This document shows, piece by piece, positions 46,528 to 60,000 of a DNA stretch of 64,000 nucleotides. How positions within the stretch are numbered: position 1 is the first letter of the stretch; each line of letters starts with the position of its first letter. The stretch is from the NCBI GenBank assembly GCA_963662155.1, contig OY759270.1, positions 7,661,461 through 7,725,460 of the forward strand, read 5' to 3'. A program made the position numbers and the translations under genes. The stretch comes from Lamellibrachia columna (taxonomy: Eukaryota; Annelida; Polychaeta; Sabellida; Siboglinidae). The notes under the pieces are model-generated. The model was not told where the DNA came from, did not search any database, and saw only the letters and a list, made by a program, of their open reading frames with translations.

Positions 46528-49500
46528 GTTCGAACGCTACGACGCGACGTAGTAAACGCAAAGCCAAGGCCTATCTTGATCAAATAAATATACATAAAAA
46601 CTATATGAATATATTTGTACATAATCATGTGTTATGGCAAATCCGAAGCTACATTGTGGACCAAACATAACATTTTTCTTGAACAATGTCTTTGACATGT
46701 CAAAGTATAAACATGGAAATGCGGTGGGGGGCAGATGGGTACCGGGTTCGGCCTACGCCGACGGATGGTTAGGACTTAGGCCCAGTCGTTTCGGCCCATG
46801 CAGACGGATGGTTCGGCCCACTTCGCTGCAGCGTCGGTATCGAATTCAGCTAAGGCTGATTCGACCCATGCTAGTGGCTAGTTCTAAGTCCTTTCAATAA
46901 AAAAGAATTTATGATTGCACACAGAAACACGCTCCCGCTAATATTGTAATACAATGCACATGCTAATATTGTAATAATTATTATAGAGAAAAATCCACTA
47001 AATAACAAAGTGTTTGACATAATAAAATTATGATAAAAACCGTAGTAATTAATGTCTAATGAAATGTTTACGAATTTCAAGATTAGTTAGAATTAATGAC
47101 AATATTTGTTCGAAAACCCTAATCATTTAGCGTATAACATTTTCCAGTTACAGTATGATTTCGCAAATAGTCAAGTCGGTGAAATTAGTAAAAATAACGA
47201 AAGTACTATTAAATAAGGTACACAGAACCCATTTCTCAGTTAGAATATGATAGTCGTTTTGGCCCACGGAGCCTGCTGACATCGGTTGCATACACGGTTG
47301 ATTCAGCCTATGCGAGCGAGAACACTTCACAGTTCACTGGTTGCAAAAACGGTTGTAATACTACACGCTAATATTGTAATAATTATAGAGCAAAATCCAA
47401 CAAATCACGGAAAGCATTTGACATAATAAAATGATCAAAACTGAAGTAATTAATGTCTAATGAAATGTTTACGAATTTCAAGATTAGTTAGAATTAATTA
47501 ATTAGAATATTTGTTCGTAAACGATAATAATTTAGCATATAACATTTCCCAGTTACAATACGAAGTCGCAAATAGTCAAGTCGGTCAAATTAGCAAAAAT
47601 AATGAAAGTACTATTGAATAAGGTACATGGAACCCATTTTGAAGTTAGAATACGATAGTCATTTCGGCCCACAAAGCATGCAAGCGAGAACACTTCGTGG
47701 TTCACCGGTTGCAAAAACGGTTGGTTTGGCCCATGGACTTAACATCAGAAACCTGGGCAGATTCGTGACATCATGTGTTCAACACATCTCCCCAAGATCT
47801 CATGTTCTCGGTCGCTGGATTTAGTTATATTTCAACCATTTCTCTCTTGTGAAAAGATGGGGCATGCATATTTTTTTGAATTGCGAATAGCTTGGAGTGA
47901 GTGCTCAGTATGATGATGTCATTCATATTTGTAAATAGATAATGGAATAATGCAATTTTTCACCAAATGGGAACAATTAACTGTAGATTAAAGTATGTAT
48001 TGAGCTCACGGAATGATGATTCTAGTAGGTTTTTGTTCTATAGACGAAACACCCAAATCATGGCCGCCAGTCATCAATCAGTCATCATTCCATGAGCCCA
48101 AGGCATACCTTAATCTAGATGTGATTGTCTCCCATTTTCATGAAAAGTTGCATTATGCCAATGACATTATTATATCGAGCACCTACTGAATTGGCCTGTT
48201 CAGTCATTTGTGCACTCCTCACATAGGCTGGATAGAGCTCTGCCTTATCATCATCAATGACATGGGGGGGCCATCACACTCGACTACGAGTGATCTGCAT
48301 TGATATATCATAGGATCTGTTTGGTTTCTTAATTATCAGGTCTTCTTTAAATAGTAATAATAGTTTTATATAATGCATTGAAAAATAAAGATGTAATTAA
48401 TTACTGTATTGGAGTTATTTGTAAGAATTACTATTTATGATTATCTACCGTGTGGCACAGTATTAATTTTTGCAATGTATTTCCTGGTTGAAGGAGGATG
48501 TGGATGCAGGGAGATACCTGGACCCCAAAGCAAAAGAGGTGGCGTTCAATCCAAAATACGAGCAACTCTTTGCACCAAGTGTAAGTAAAGAAGCAACCAA
48601 CAGTTGTTATGTATTGATGTGATGAAGTAAGCAAAGAAGCACTTCACACTTGTTATGTATTGATGTGATGAAGTAAAGAAGCATTCCACAGTTGTTATGT
48701 ATTGATGAGATGAAGTAAATAAGCACCCCACAGTTGTTATGTATTGATGTGATGAAGTAAGTAAACAAGCACCGCACAGTTGTTATGTATTGATGTGATG
48801 AAGTAAGTAAATAAGCACCCCACAGTTGTTATGTATTGATGTGATGAAGTAAGTAAACAAGCACCGCACAGTTGTTATGTATTGATGTGATGAAGTAAGT
48901 AAAGAAGCACCGCACAGTTGTTATGTATTGATGTGATGAAGTAAGTAAAGAAGCACCGCACAGTTGTTATGTATTGATGTGATGAAGTAAGTAAACAAGC
49001 ACCCCACAGTTGTTATGTATTGATGTGATGAAGTAAGTAAAGAAGCACCGCACAGTTGTTATATATTGATGTGATGAAGTAAGTAAACAAGCACCGCACA
49101 GTTGTTATGTATTGATGTGATGAAGTAAGTAAATAAGCACCGCACAGTTGTTATGTATTGATGTGATGAAGTAAGTAAAGAAGCACCGCACAGTTGTTAT
49201 ATATTGATGTGATGAAGTAAGTAAACAAGCACCGCACAGTTGTTATGTATTGATGTGATGAAGTAAGTAAATAAGCACCCCACAGTTGTTATGTATTGAT
49301 GTGATGAAGTAAGTAAACAAGCACCGCACAGTTGTTATGTATTGATGTGATGAAGTAAGTAAACAAGCACCGCACAGTTGTTATGTATTGATGTGATGAA
49401 GTAAGTAAATAAGCACCCCACAGTTGTTATGTATTGATGTGATGAAGTAAGTAAACAAGCACCGCACAGTTGTTATGTATTGATGTGATGAAGTAAGTAA

Positions 49501-52500
49501 AGAAGCACTCCACAGTTGTTATTTATTGATGTGATGAAGTAAGTAAAGAAGCACTCCATAGTTGTTATGTATTGATGTGATGAAGTAAGTAAAGAAGCAC
49601 CGCACAGTTATTATGTATTGATGTGATAAAGTAAGTAAACAAGCACCCCACAGTTGTTATGTATTGATGTGATGAAGTAAGTAAAGAAGCACTCCACAGT
49701 TGTTATGTATTGATGTGATGAAGTAAGTAAAGAAGCACTCCACAGTTTTTATGTATTGATGTCTCAAGTCTCAAGTGGTTTACTCCAAACAGCCCAAACT
49801 TGGGCTAACGCAGGAGTTTGTGGTGGACTGTGCGCATGCGCTGTGGGTGGTACGTTCGATTAAAAGACTAGTATAATTAATGTTGATGAAATAGTTTTTA
49901 TCTGATAGTTTTAATTATTTTATGTATAGGATGTTTAAAGAAAATTTTTAATAGGTTGGTTGTGTGTATGGATACCGTCGCTGCCTTGCCACATGCACAC
50001 ATAGACAGTCTCCATACCCACACCATGGATAAGTTTACGATGAGCACTTTTTTTTAAAGGCAGTTTAGGTGAGGAGGTGTGGTGAAAGGGAGTTCCATGA
50101 TAGCTTCTTGAAATGATTTTGGGTTTTTTATGTTGGTAATTTTTGATGGAATCATATTCCATATGCGAATGGCTCTGGGATAAAATGAAAAGACCATTGC
50201 ATTTATACGACACTTGGGGGCTATGTATTGTCCACGGGTTCGAGAGCGAGTTAGTAGGCCTGGAGGGGGGGTGATCTCAATAATGTTGTTTAGAATTTTG
50301 TAGAAGGTAGTGGCTTGTTTGATAATGCGCCTTCGTTCGAGGGTTGGCCATCCAAGGGCAGTAATTAGATCTGCTGGATTTGTGTTCCGTCTGTAATCAT
50401 TTTTAACAAATCTGGCAGCAGAGTGTTGCACTCTTTCAAGGCTTTTAACTTGTGAAAAGGTGTGGGGATTCCATATGGGTGAAGAGTACTCAAGTTTTGG
50501 CCGGATTAGCATGTTGTAGGCTGTTTGCTTAACTTCGGGTTTACATGGGCCAAGAGTTCGTTTAATCATGCCTAAACATTTCGAAGATTGTGAATTTATG
50601 TCTGTGACGTGATTTGTCCATGTTAATTTGGAATCCAATTTTACTCCGAGGTATGAGTGGCTGGATACGGTGGATAATGGCTGGCCAGAAAGCGAGTACT
50701 TGTGTGTGCTGGGTTTAGTTTTGTTTGTTATTGGAAGGTGGACGCATTTAGATACATTAAATTCCATTTGCCATTTGTCTGACCATGTTTGGAGTTGGCT
50801 TAGGTCAGTTTGGAGAATTTCATGGTCGGTTTTGGAAGAAATTTTACGATATATAATACTATCATCTGCAAAAAGGCGTATAGAAGATTTGATGTTCCCA
50901 TTTATGTCATTTATGTAGAGTAAGAAGAGGACAGGTCCTAGAACTGAACCCTGTGGGACACCAGATGTGACATCTGTGATGTCCGACAGGGCACCGTTAA
51001 CTGAGACTCTCTGTTTGCGGTTGGATAGAAAAGATTTGATCCAATTTTGAGTGTTTCCAGTGATTCCGTAGGAGGTCAATTTTGATAGAAGACGTAGGTG
51101 AGGCACTTTGTCGAAGGCTTTAGCAAAGTCAAGCAGGATTGCGTCAATTTGGGTCTTGTTGTCCATAGCAGTCATCCAGTCGTGGACTGTCTCAATGAGT
51201 TGAGATTCACAAGACAGTCCCGACTGGAATCCGTGTTGGAAGTGGAGAATGATGTTATGCTTGTGCAGGTGTTTCCACATGTTGCTTAGGATGATATGTT
51301 CCATTACTTTACAGAGGATGCAGGTTAGTGGTATGGGTCTGTAGTTAGCTGGGTCAGATTTATGGCTCTTTTTGTGTATAGGAGTTACTAATGCTTGTAG
51401 CCAGTCATTAGGAAGTTTACCTGTGTTGTATGATTGTTGGAAAATTTGGGTGATGATGGGAGCTATCTGCTTTGCAGTTTCTTTAAGGACTCTGGCTGGG
51501 AGTTCATCTGGGCCTGTAGCTTTGTTCTGGTTTAGATTTTCCAGCTGCTTTATTACGCCATCTATGCCAATTTCGAGAAGGGGGATGTTGGGGTAAGTAG
51601 AGGGGGCTATTTGGGGGATGGGGTGCTTTTCTTGGGTAAATACAGAGCTAAATTGGTTGTTTAGGGCATTTGCTTTATCTCGATCATTAATTATTGGTTG
51701 GTCGTTTACTCGAAGTGTGGGGATGCCAATGTTTTCTCGTTTATTTGCCTTAATAAATGACCAGAATCGTTTAGGATTAGTTTTCAGGCTGTCTCCAATG
51801 TGGTTGTTAACATAGTCTTTGTAGGATTTTGCTAATGCTTTAGTAGCTTGCTTTCGGAGTTCCTTAAATTTTTCCCAGTCACTGTTTAGTCCAGTTTGCT
51901 TTGCCTTTTTGTGGCTTTTGTTTCGTCTTCTCTGCATTCTAATTAGTTCACGTGTTATCCAGGGGAGGTGGGTTTTAGCTTTTGTGTATCGTCTAGGTAT
52001 GTTATTGTTAATCAAGGTAGTCAGACGTTCGCGGAAAAAGGTCCAGTTTATGTCTATATCCTGTGAGTTGGGGTCGATGTCGAAGTACTCAAGATTTAGT
52101 TTGTCTATGTCGTCTTTGAGTTGGTCCCAGTCTGCTGATTTGTAACTATAAACTTGGTGGGGGGGTTTCTTGTTGCGAATTGGGTTTAAGTTGACATTGA
52201 AGGTCACGGATTCGTGATCGCTCATACCAGGAGTAGTGTGGGTGTTGATGATAATGGACGGATTTGAGGTGAGTATGAGGTCAAGAATGTTGCCAGAAGC
52301 GATGCGTGTGGGGTCGTTTACCATGTTCTGCAGCCCAAAGTCGTTAGTTATTTCTAGTAGTTTGTTATGCTTGCTGGCAGTGCTGTTATTAGTGGTCTGG
52401 TGATTTGTCCAGTTGATATCAGGGAGGTTAAAATCTCCAGCTATGACTACGTTAGGGGGAGTTTTTTGTGATCTATATAGTTTAGTTAGGGAGTCGTGGA

Positions 52501-55500
52501 GAGTAAGTAAACAAGCATGATGAAGTAAGTAAACAAGCACCGCACAGTTATTATGTATTGATGTGATAAAGTAAGTAAACAAGCACCCCACAGTTGTTAT
52601 GTATTGATGTGATGAAGTAAGTAAAGAAGCACTCCACAGTTGTTATTTATTGATGTGATGAAGTAAGTAAAGAAGCACCCCACAGTTGTTATTTATTGAT
52701 GTGGTGAAGTAAGTAAACAAGCACCGCACAGTTGTTATGTATTGATGTGATGAAGTAAGTAAACAAGCACCCCACAGTTGTTATGTATTGATGTGATGAA
52801 GTAAGTAAAGAAGCACCGCACAGTTATTATGTATTGATGTGGTGAAGTAAGTAAACAAGCACCGCACAGTTGTTATGTATTGATGTGATGAAGTAACTAA
52901 AGAAGCACCCCACAGTTGTTATGTATTGTTATATATTGATGTGATGAAGTGGTCAAGTAAGACAAGTGAGCAATAATACTTGGTGTTGCAGGTTGGGCCT
53001 GAGGACCCGTTGAGAACCCAGCAGCAGAAGGCCCACAAGAACATGCTGTGTGGCTTCGTGGAAGACAGCCATCTCGATCATTTCCAATTTGAGACACAAC
53101 GACGAACATTTCAGAGTTATGGTAAGCTTTTGGATATATATATTTGTATAGGGAGATGTTTATTTTCAAATTGTATTCATTATTTCAGTTGTCAGTGATG
53201 TGGATTGTGTGTGAAAACATTGATTGTATATTATATATGAAATTTGGAGAATATTTCCATATTGATCAAGTAAGAATATTGATCATTTGTCTCTCTATTA
53301 ATTATTACTAAGCCATTAAAGCTTTCAAGTGATGACAATTTTAGAGTAAGAATCATTTGACATGTAACATTTGCAAAAAGCTTTGTTTTATGGGGATTTC
53401 CAACTGTGCCTTTTGTATGTGTATATATTTGTTGTGTAATCAATTTAATTGTTTGCTTGAACATGAGACAGTGACTCAGCTTTGACTCTGGCAGGTTATG
53501 CAGTTGACCCCAGTGTTGACAGGCCAGGGACGAATGAGTCATTTGTGGGTGATGTGGACAAGGCTGACAAAAAGAAAGGTAAAACTAAACTAACTGTTAT
53601 CTTTCACTAAAAATAACAGTAAAATAATGTTTTGTTAGTGTAAAAATGAGAGTATAGTAGGTGCATTTGATGTCATTTAAAATAAAATTTCTACAACATT
53701 TAGAATGGGTAAGAAATGCTTTTTTTAAAGGAACAAAAAAGTAGAACACTTAAGAAAAGAGCTTCAACCCATATCCATGAATAGTTTGTGTTTGCTTGGG
53801 CTTGTATGTGTCAAATGGGAAAAGCCCTTTTCTGCTAAGAGTTTTAATTCTATTTTTCAATATGTCATGTCTTACGGTCTCACCCCAAAAATAAAGAAAG
53901 GAAAGCATATTTAGATTCTCAGTATACAAATGTTGACAGATTATGTAATCAAAACTTCCCCAAATCACACACGCACGCACGCGCGCTTAAACTATGTGTT
54001 GATAGATAGCAATAATTTACTTAACCATAAAAGTGGTGTTATGCCGAGTTTTGAATGCTCGTCGTATTGAGGAGCATTCATGCGTGACTGTCGTGTGCTT
54101 GGTGTAGGTTTGACTGTGTTCGAGGGAGCTGAGAAGAGAGAGGCTGACAAGAGAAAGCGACAGCGCAACTCAGATGCCAGTGATGTTGAAGGTTACCTCG
54201 GTCCCTGGGGGAAGTTTGTGGATGAGAAGACAGTAATGAAACCATCTGAGGTGCTTTTTCCTTCGCTTTTGTTAATTTGTTTTCAGCTGTTGGTTGATGT
54301 CAGATATGCAGATAGTTAATAGTAATAATCATTCATTTGCAACATCAAATGTTTATTTCGTCATGCCACCATGTGTAATGTGTGTTGAACTACTTGTAAG
54401 GTCTGCTGCCTTGATAGACGTAAAACAGCATATGTGATGTCCTTTCATTGGTCTGTTTTTGGAAGAGCCAGATGAAGGCCAAGAGGCTGGACGCATGCAC
54501 ACTTGTTGTACCCCTGGAACTTTGCTAATTTTGCATTCTCATATAAAATTCTCATACAAACACTTTCATTTCAAGCTAAGAAAAGGGTGTTTCACATAAG
54601 ACTAGGAACAAGTCTGGTAAAGCAGGTCTTAGTCTTAGTAGCCTGTTGATTGTTACAGTCAACTGTTGTCTGAAGCAAATGTCACACATACTGCAGATAT
54701 ATCTGTACCAGGACTCTCAATGTACATTGGATGATATTCTTGTCAATAATAACTGCATAGATGTATTTACCAAGGTAAGCAGAATGCATTGGACAATAAT
54801 CTTGTTAATAAGTGTCAATGTTTTCACCAGGATGTGCAGAAAGCATTGGATGAAATTCTTGTTAATAAGTTAGATGTTTTTATCTGAAAAGAACGCATGG
54901 ACGATATTCTTGTTAATAAGTGTGGATGTTTTCTTCAGGATGAACAGAAAGCATTGGATGAAATTCTTGCCAAGAGGTCCAAGAAGGGGAAACAAGTTGA
55001 GGAGAAACCTGTTGAAGAGAAGACGACTCTTCATAGTAAGTGATAACATGTCAAGGCTTTAAAATACTTATTATTAGCGGGAGCTAATACCAGTTTTGTT
55101 ATTGTGGTTGTTTATATTTTAAATAACATTTCACCAGTTTCCAAAGTGCTTTGATGAATCCCCTGAGATAACAGACAGTTTCAGCATACGTTCCATGCTC
55201 CTCAAATGGTTCAGCCCATCGCGAATCCAGTTCACTTATGTCCAGATGAGTAGTGTGTGACTAATTTAAGTAATGTGCGCAGTCTGTTTAATAAAAAAAT
55301 GCCTATTTTTTTTCAAATCATCGAAAGAATTGAGTTTAGTCATTTGATCTAGTAAGGATCAAAATAGTGGATATCCAAATGGTAAACACTGTGTGGGTCA
55401 ATGCTGATCATGGGCGTGACCTCTAACCTCTTGCCGATCACATGACAAAGTTAAACAAATTTATCAAGGAAGAAAATCGTGATTTTTCAGCATTTCGATT

Positions 55501-56825
55501 TTCACTTCAGTTAATGCTTGAACAGGTATTAACTAATTTAATAGTTTGTCTGATGATTTCACAAAAACTACATACAAAAGTTGCACAAATGAGCTAGCAG
55601 GTTGCAGTGGATACTAGGTAGGTTTGCTTTTTGCAAAATTAATTTGAAATGAGACTAGCCAAAAAATCGGATTGATTAAGCACCTTTAACGTAAAGCTTA
55701 GAAGTTTAACTTATCTCATACGTAGTCATAATGCAGTTTCAGCTATAAGTTTGAAGCAGTGAAATTGCCCATTAAGCACTAGTGTATTTCTTGTCTTACA
55801 ACCATGCCATGCCTGAGTGAATTTCTTGTCTTACAACCATGCCATGCCTGAGTGAATTTCTTGTCTTACAACCATGCCATGCCTGAGTGAATTTCTTGTC
55901 TTACAACCATGCCATGCCTGAGTGAATTTCTTGTCTTACAACCATGCCATGCCTGAGTGAATTTCCATCAGAAGGGGTGTCAATTCATTCTTAAACCTGT
56001 CCTGTTAAGTAATAACTATTCTTGGATATCAAGATGACATCGCATGTAAAACGTAAGCATGTTTTTTTAGAAATAACATCTAAAAACTGACAAGTAGCAT
56101 AGTCACTAATGGAGGTCATTCTGTCTGTATTTCATATCTTGGCGGGAATCTTATGGAAAACATGACTGACAAATTCAGATGATGTCAATACCTTTAACTA
56201 CTTTAAAAACTTACTATTGAAGCTGTCTATTCACTACTGATGTTTGTAGTCAAGGATGCGTACGATTACCAGGGTCGGTCGTTCCTACACATCCCACAAG
56301 ACACTGGTGTCAACCTCAAGTCAGACACACCCCCAGAGAAATGTTTCCTGCCCAAGAAACACATCCACACGTGGACCGGCCACACGAAGGGCCTCTCGGC
56401 CATCAGATGGTTTCCTCGGTCTGCACATTTGCTTCTCTCATGTTCGATGGACACCAAGATCAAGGTTGGTGTGGTGACTTCAGCTTATAATTTTCACTTC
56501 CCACAGTTCTGTTTTATGCTTATGTCTTAATGCTTAATGTTTATTAATTTATATAGCACCAGATCTATACAATGATATTATTTGGTGCTGTACATACTAA
56601 TAATAAAATACTAATATTACATAAAACAAGTATGGTGTTAGGATAAAAAATATGCATCTATAAAATTGAGACTATTATATCGTATGGTGCTATAAATAAA
56701 ACAATATAAATATTGCATAAACAATTATATCATATGGTGCTATAGACAAAAATAAAAAACAGATAACACGATAATAGAGTATGATAGGCTAAAACAATTG
56801 AAAAGAAAAGAATGTAACTATGTGT

Positions 56826-56858
<33 letters not shown>

Positions 56859-57034
56859 TAAGCATACATAATATCGCTAAATTAAAATAGTGAGCCTTTA
56901 GCTTGCTCTTAATAACTTTAACATTGCTAACACTTTGTAAATCTTGGTCTGGGTTTGTTGCATCAGAAAGAAATGCATTAAAACACTGAAGAATTACAGA
57001 TGATATACATCAATTGATAATATGTTGTATCATG

Positions 57035-57093
<59 letters not shown>

Positions 57094-60000
57094 TGTACAT
57101 GTCCTACAATAGCTCTGACAAGTCATATGCATGCTTTAATAGGCCTGACAGACCCAGGAAAGTTGCTGAAAGCGCTGATAGGTCATGCAATTCTAAATAG
57201 ATCTGATAGGTCACGTATGTGTTCTAAACTTCTGATAGGTCACAACATTCATATATTGTCAGTGTTGTGAGATGTCACTGATACTTCTTACAGATATGGG
57301 AGGTGTACAACGACCGGCGGTGTATACGCACATATGCAGGCCACAGACAGGCCGTGCGCGATATCTGCTTCAACAATGGGGGCACCCAGTTTCTCAGCTG
57401 TGCCTATGACCGTTACTGCAAACTATGGGACACAGAGACAGGTGAGATTCTCTTGAATTACGGCCCCATCATTAACATTTACCCTACCGGAGGGTGCCCT
57501 ATGTTCCTATATTTTAATTGCAATTCCTGTAGCTAAAAAAATTCCTAATAATTGTGGAGATTTGGAAGTTTATTGCGATTCATCACTAAAATTAATTTTT
57601 GCAGTAGAAATCTACATGTCAGTGACCATCCATGGGTGGTGTATGTCTCTCAATGCCACCCATATGTGGTGTGTGTCTCCATGCCACCCATGGGTGGTGT
57701 GTGTCTCTCCATGACACCCATGGGTGGTGTGTGTCTCCATGCCACCTATAGGTGGTGTGTGTCTCTCCATGTCACCCATAGGTGGTGTGTGTCTCTCCAT
57801 GCCACCCATAGGTGGTGTGTGTCTCCATGCCACCCATAGGTGGTGTGTGTCTCTCCATGCCACCCATAGGTGTTGTGTGTCTCTCCATGCCACCCATAGG
57901 TGGTGTGTGTGTCTCCATGCCACCCATAGGTGGTGTGTGTCTCTCCATGCCACCCATGGGTGGTGTGTGTCTCCATGCCACCCATAGATGGTGTGTGTCT
58001 CTCCATGCCACCCATAGGTGGTGTGTGTCTCTCCATGCCACCCATGGGTGGTGTGTCTCTCCATGCCACCCATAGGTGGTGTGTGTCTCTCCATGCCACC
58101 CATAGGTGGTGTGTGTCTCTCCATGCCACCCATGAGTGGTGTGTGTCTCCATGCCACCCATAGGTGGTGTGTGTCTCTCCATGCCACCCATAGGTGGTGT
58201 GTGTCTCTCCATGCCACCCATAGGTGGTGTGTGTCACTCCATACCATCCATGGATGGTGTGTGTCTCTCCATGCCACCCATAGGTGGTGTGTGTCTCTCC
58301 ATGCCACCCATAGGTGGTGTGTGTCTCCATGCCACCCATAGGTGGTGTGTGTCTCTCCATGCCACCCATAGGTGGTGTGTGTCACTCCATACCATCCATG
58401 GATGGTGTGTGTCTCTCCATGCCACCCATAGGTGGTGTGTGACTCTCCATGCCACCCATAGGTGGTGTGTGTCTCTCCATGCCACCCATAGGTGGTGTGT
58501 GTCTCTGCATGTCACCCATAGGTGGTGTGTGTCACTCCATACCATCCATCGATGGTGTGTGTCTCTCCATGCCACCCATGGGTGGTGTGTGTCACTCCAT
58601 ACCTTAATCAGATTAATGAATTTCGTGATGCAATGTTGAAAGTTGGTAGTTGCTGATTGATGTTAACTCGAGTAGGTAGATGGTGCCACTTGAAATAATG
58701 CTGAATTCCTATATTTCATGTACATTGTCTTTAATATAAAGTAGTTTGTGAGTCTGTCGGTATCTTCCCTCATATCTCCCTCAGTGATGATGGTTTGTAC
58801 ATTAAAACAATTTAAGATTTTCCATATGTGGGGATATTACAAAGGAACCTATGTGTTTGACATACAGGTAATGTACATACAGGTAATGTACATACAGGTA
58901 ATGTACATACAGGTAATGTACATACAGGTAATGTACATACAGGTAATGTACATACAGGTAATGTACATACAGGTAATGTACATACAGGTAATGTACATAC
59001 AGGTAATGTACATACAGGTAATGTACATACAGGTAATGTACATACAGGTAATGTACATACAGGTAATGTACATACAGGTAATGTATGTACATACAGGTAA
59101 TGTATGTACATACAGGTAATGTATGTACATACAGGTAATGTGACTCATAACAATAATACATTGTTAGCAACGTTAGGCCTGCTTCTATGAGTGTTACGAG
59201 TTGTGTGATCTATGTCAGATGTCCACATGCGAACGCTTCGTAGAAGTTAACCAGTGATTTTTGGGGCATGAAGTTGTCATGTGACTGGGTAGTGCGAGGA
59301 GTCATGAGTTGTCATGTGACTGGGTAGTGCGAGGAGTCATAAGTTGTCATGTGACTGGGCAGTGCAAGAAGTCATAAGTTGTCATGTGACTGGGCAGTGC
59401 AAGGAGTCATAAGTTGTCATGTGACTGGGTAGTGCAAGGAGTCATAAGTTGTCATGTGACTGGGCAGTGCAAGGAGTCATAAGTTGTCATGTGACTGCAC
59501 AGTGCAAGGAGTCATACGCTCTTGCAGTGGTTGCTTTTTGTTCCTTGAACACTGGGTAACTCGGCTAGTACATTGATAATTTGTTGTTTGTAATTTTGCA
59601 GGTGATTGCATCTCACGGTTTACAAGTAGAAAGGTAGCTTACTGCATCAAATTTCACCCTGAAGAAGATAAGCAGCATCTTTTTGTGGCGGGAACATCTG
59701 ACAAAAAGATTGTCTGTGTAAGTTATGCAATTTCTTGGTTTGATAAGTGCAACGTATGAATAGGCATAGTTTAGCAAAAAGATTATTGTACTAATCTCAC
59801 TCAATGGCTAAATGCACATTTATGTTTTGTATTTGTTACTTTCACCTTTAACTTGCACTTATTTGTATTATACCTTGGCATGGTTGAATGTGAAGAAATT
59901 ACTTTTTGATTTAAAAAGAAACAAAGTGGAAAAAAAAAAATTGGTATTCTAGTTATGTGAAAATAATATTTATCTTCATGCATGTTTGTGTTTATGCACA

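Noticed and set aside
48581..49756. CRISPR-like regular repeats
   Set aside because: The units are contiguous with no unique spacers, and the context is an intron of an animal gene.
57612..58639. Frames repeating [10 protein letters not shown] and [10 protein letters not shown]
   Set aside because: Both strands and several frames are open because of the 30-bp unit. It lies in CDC40 intron 8.
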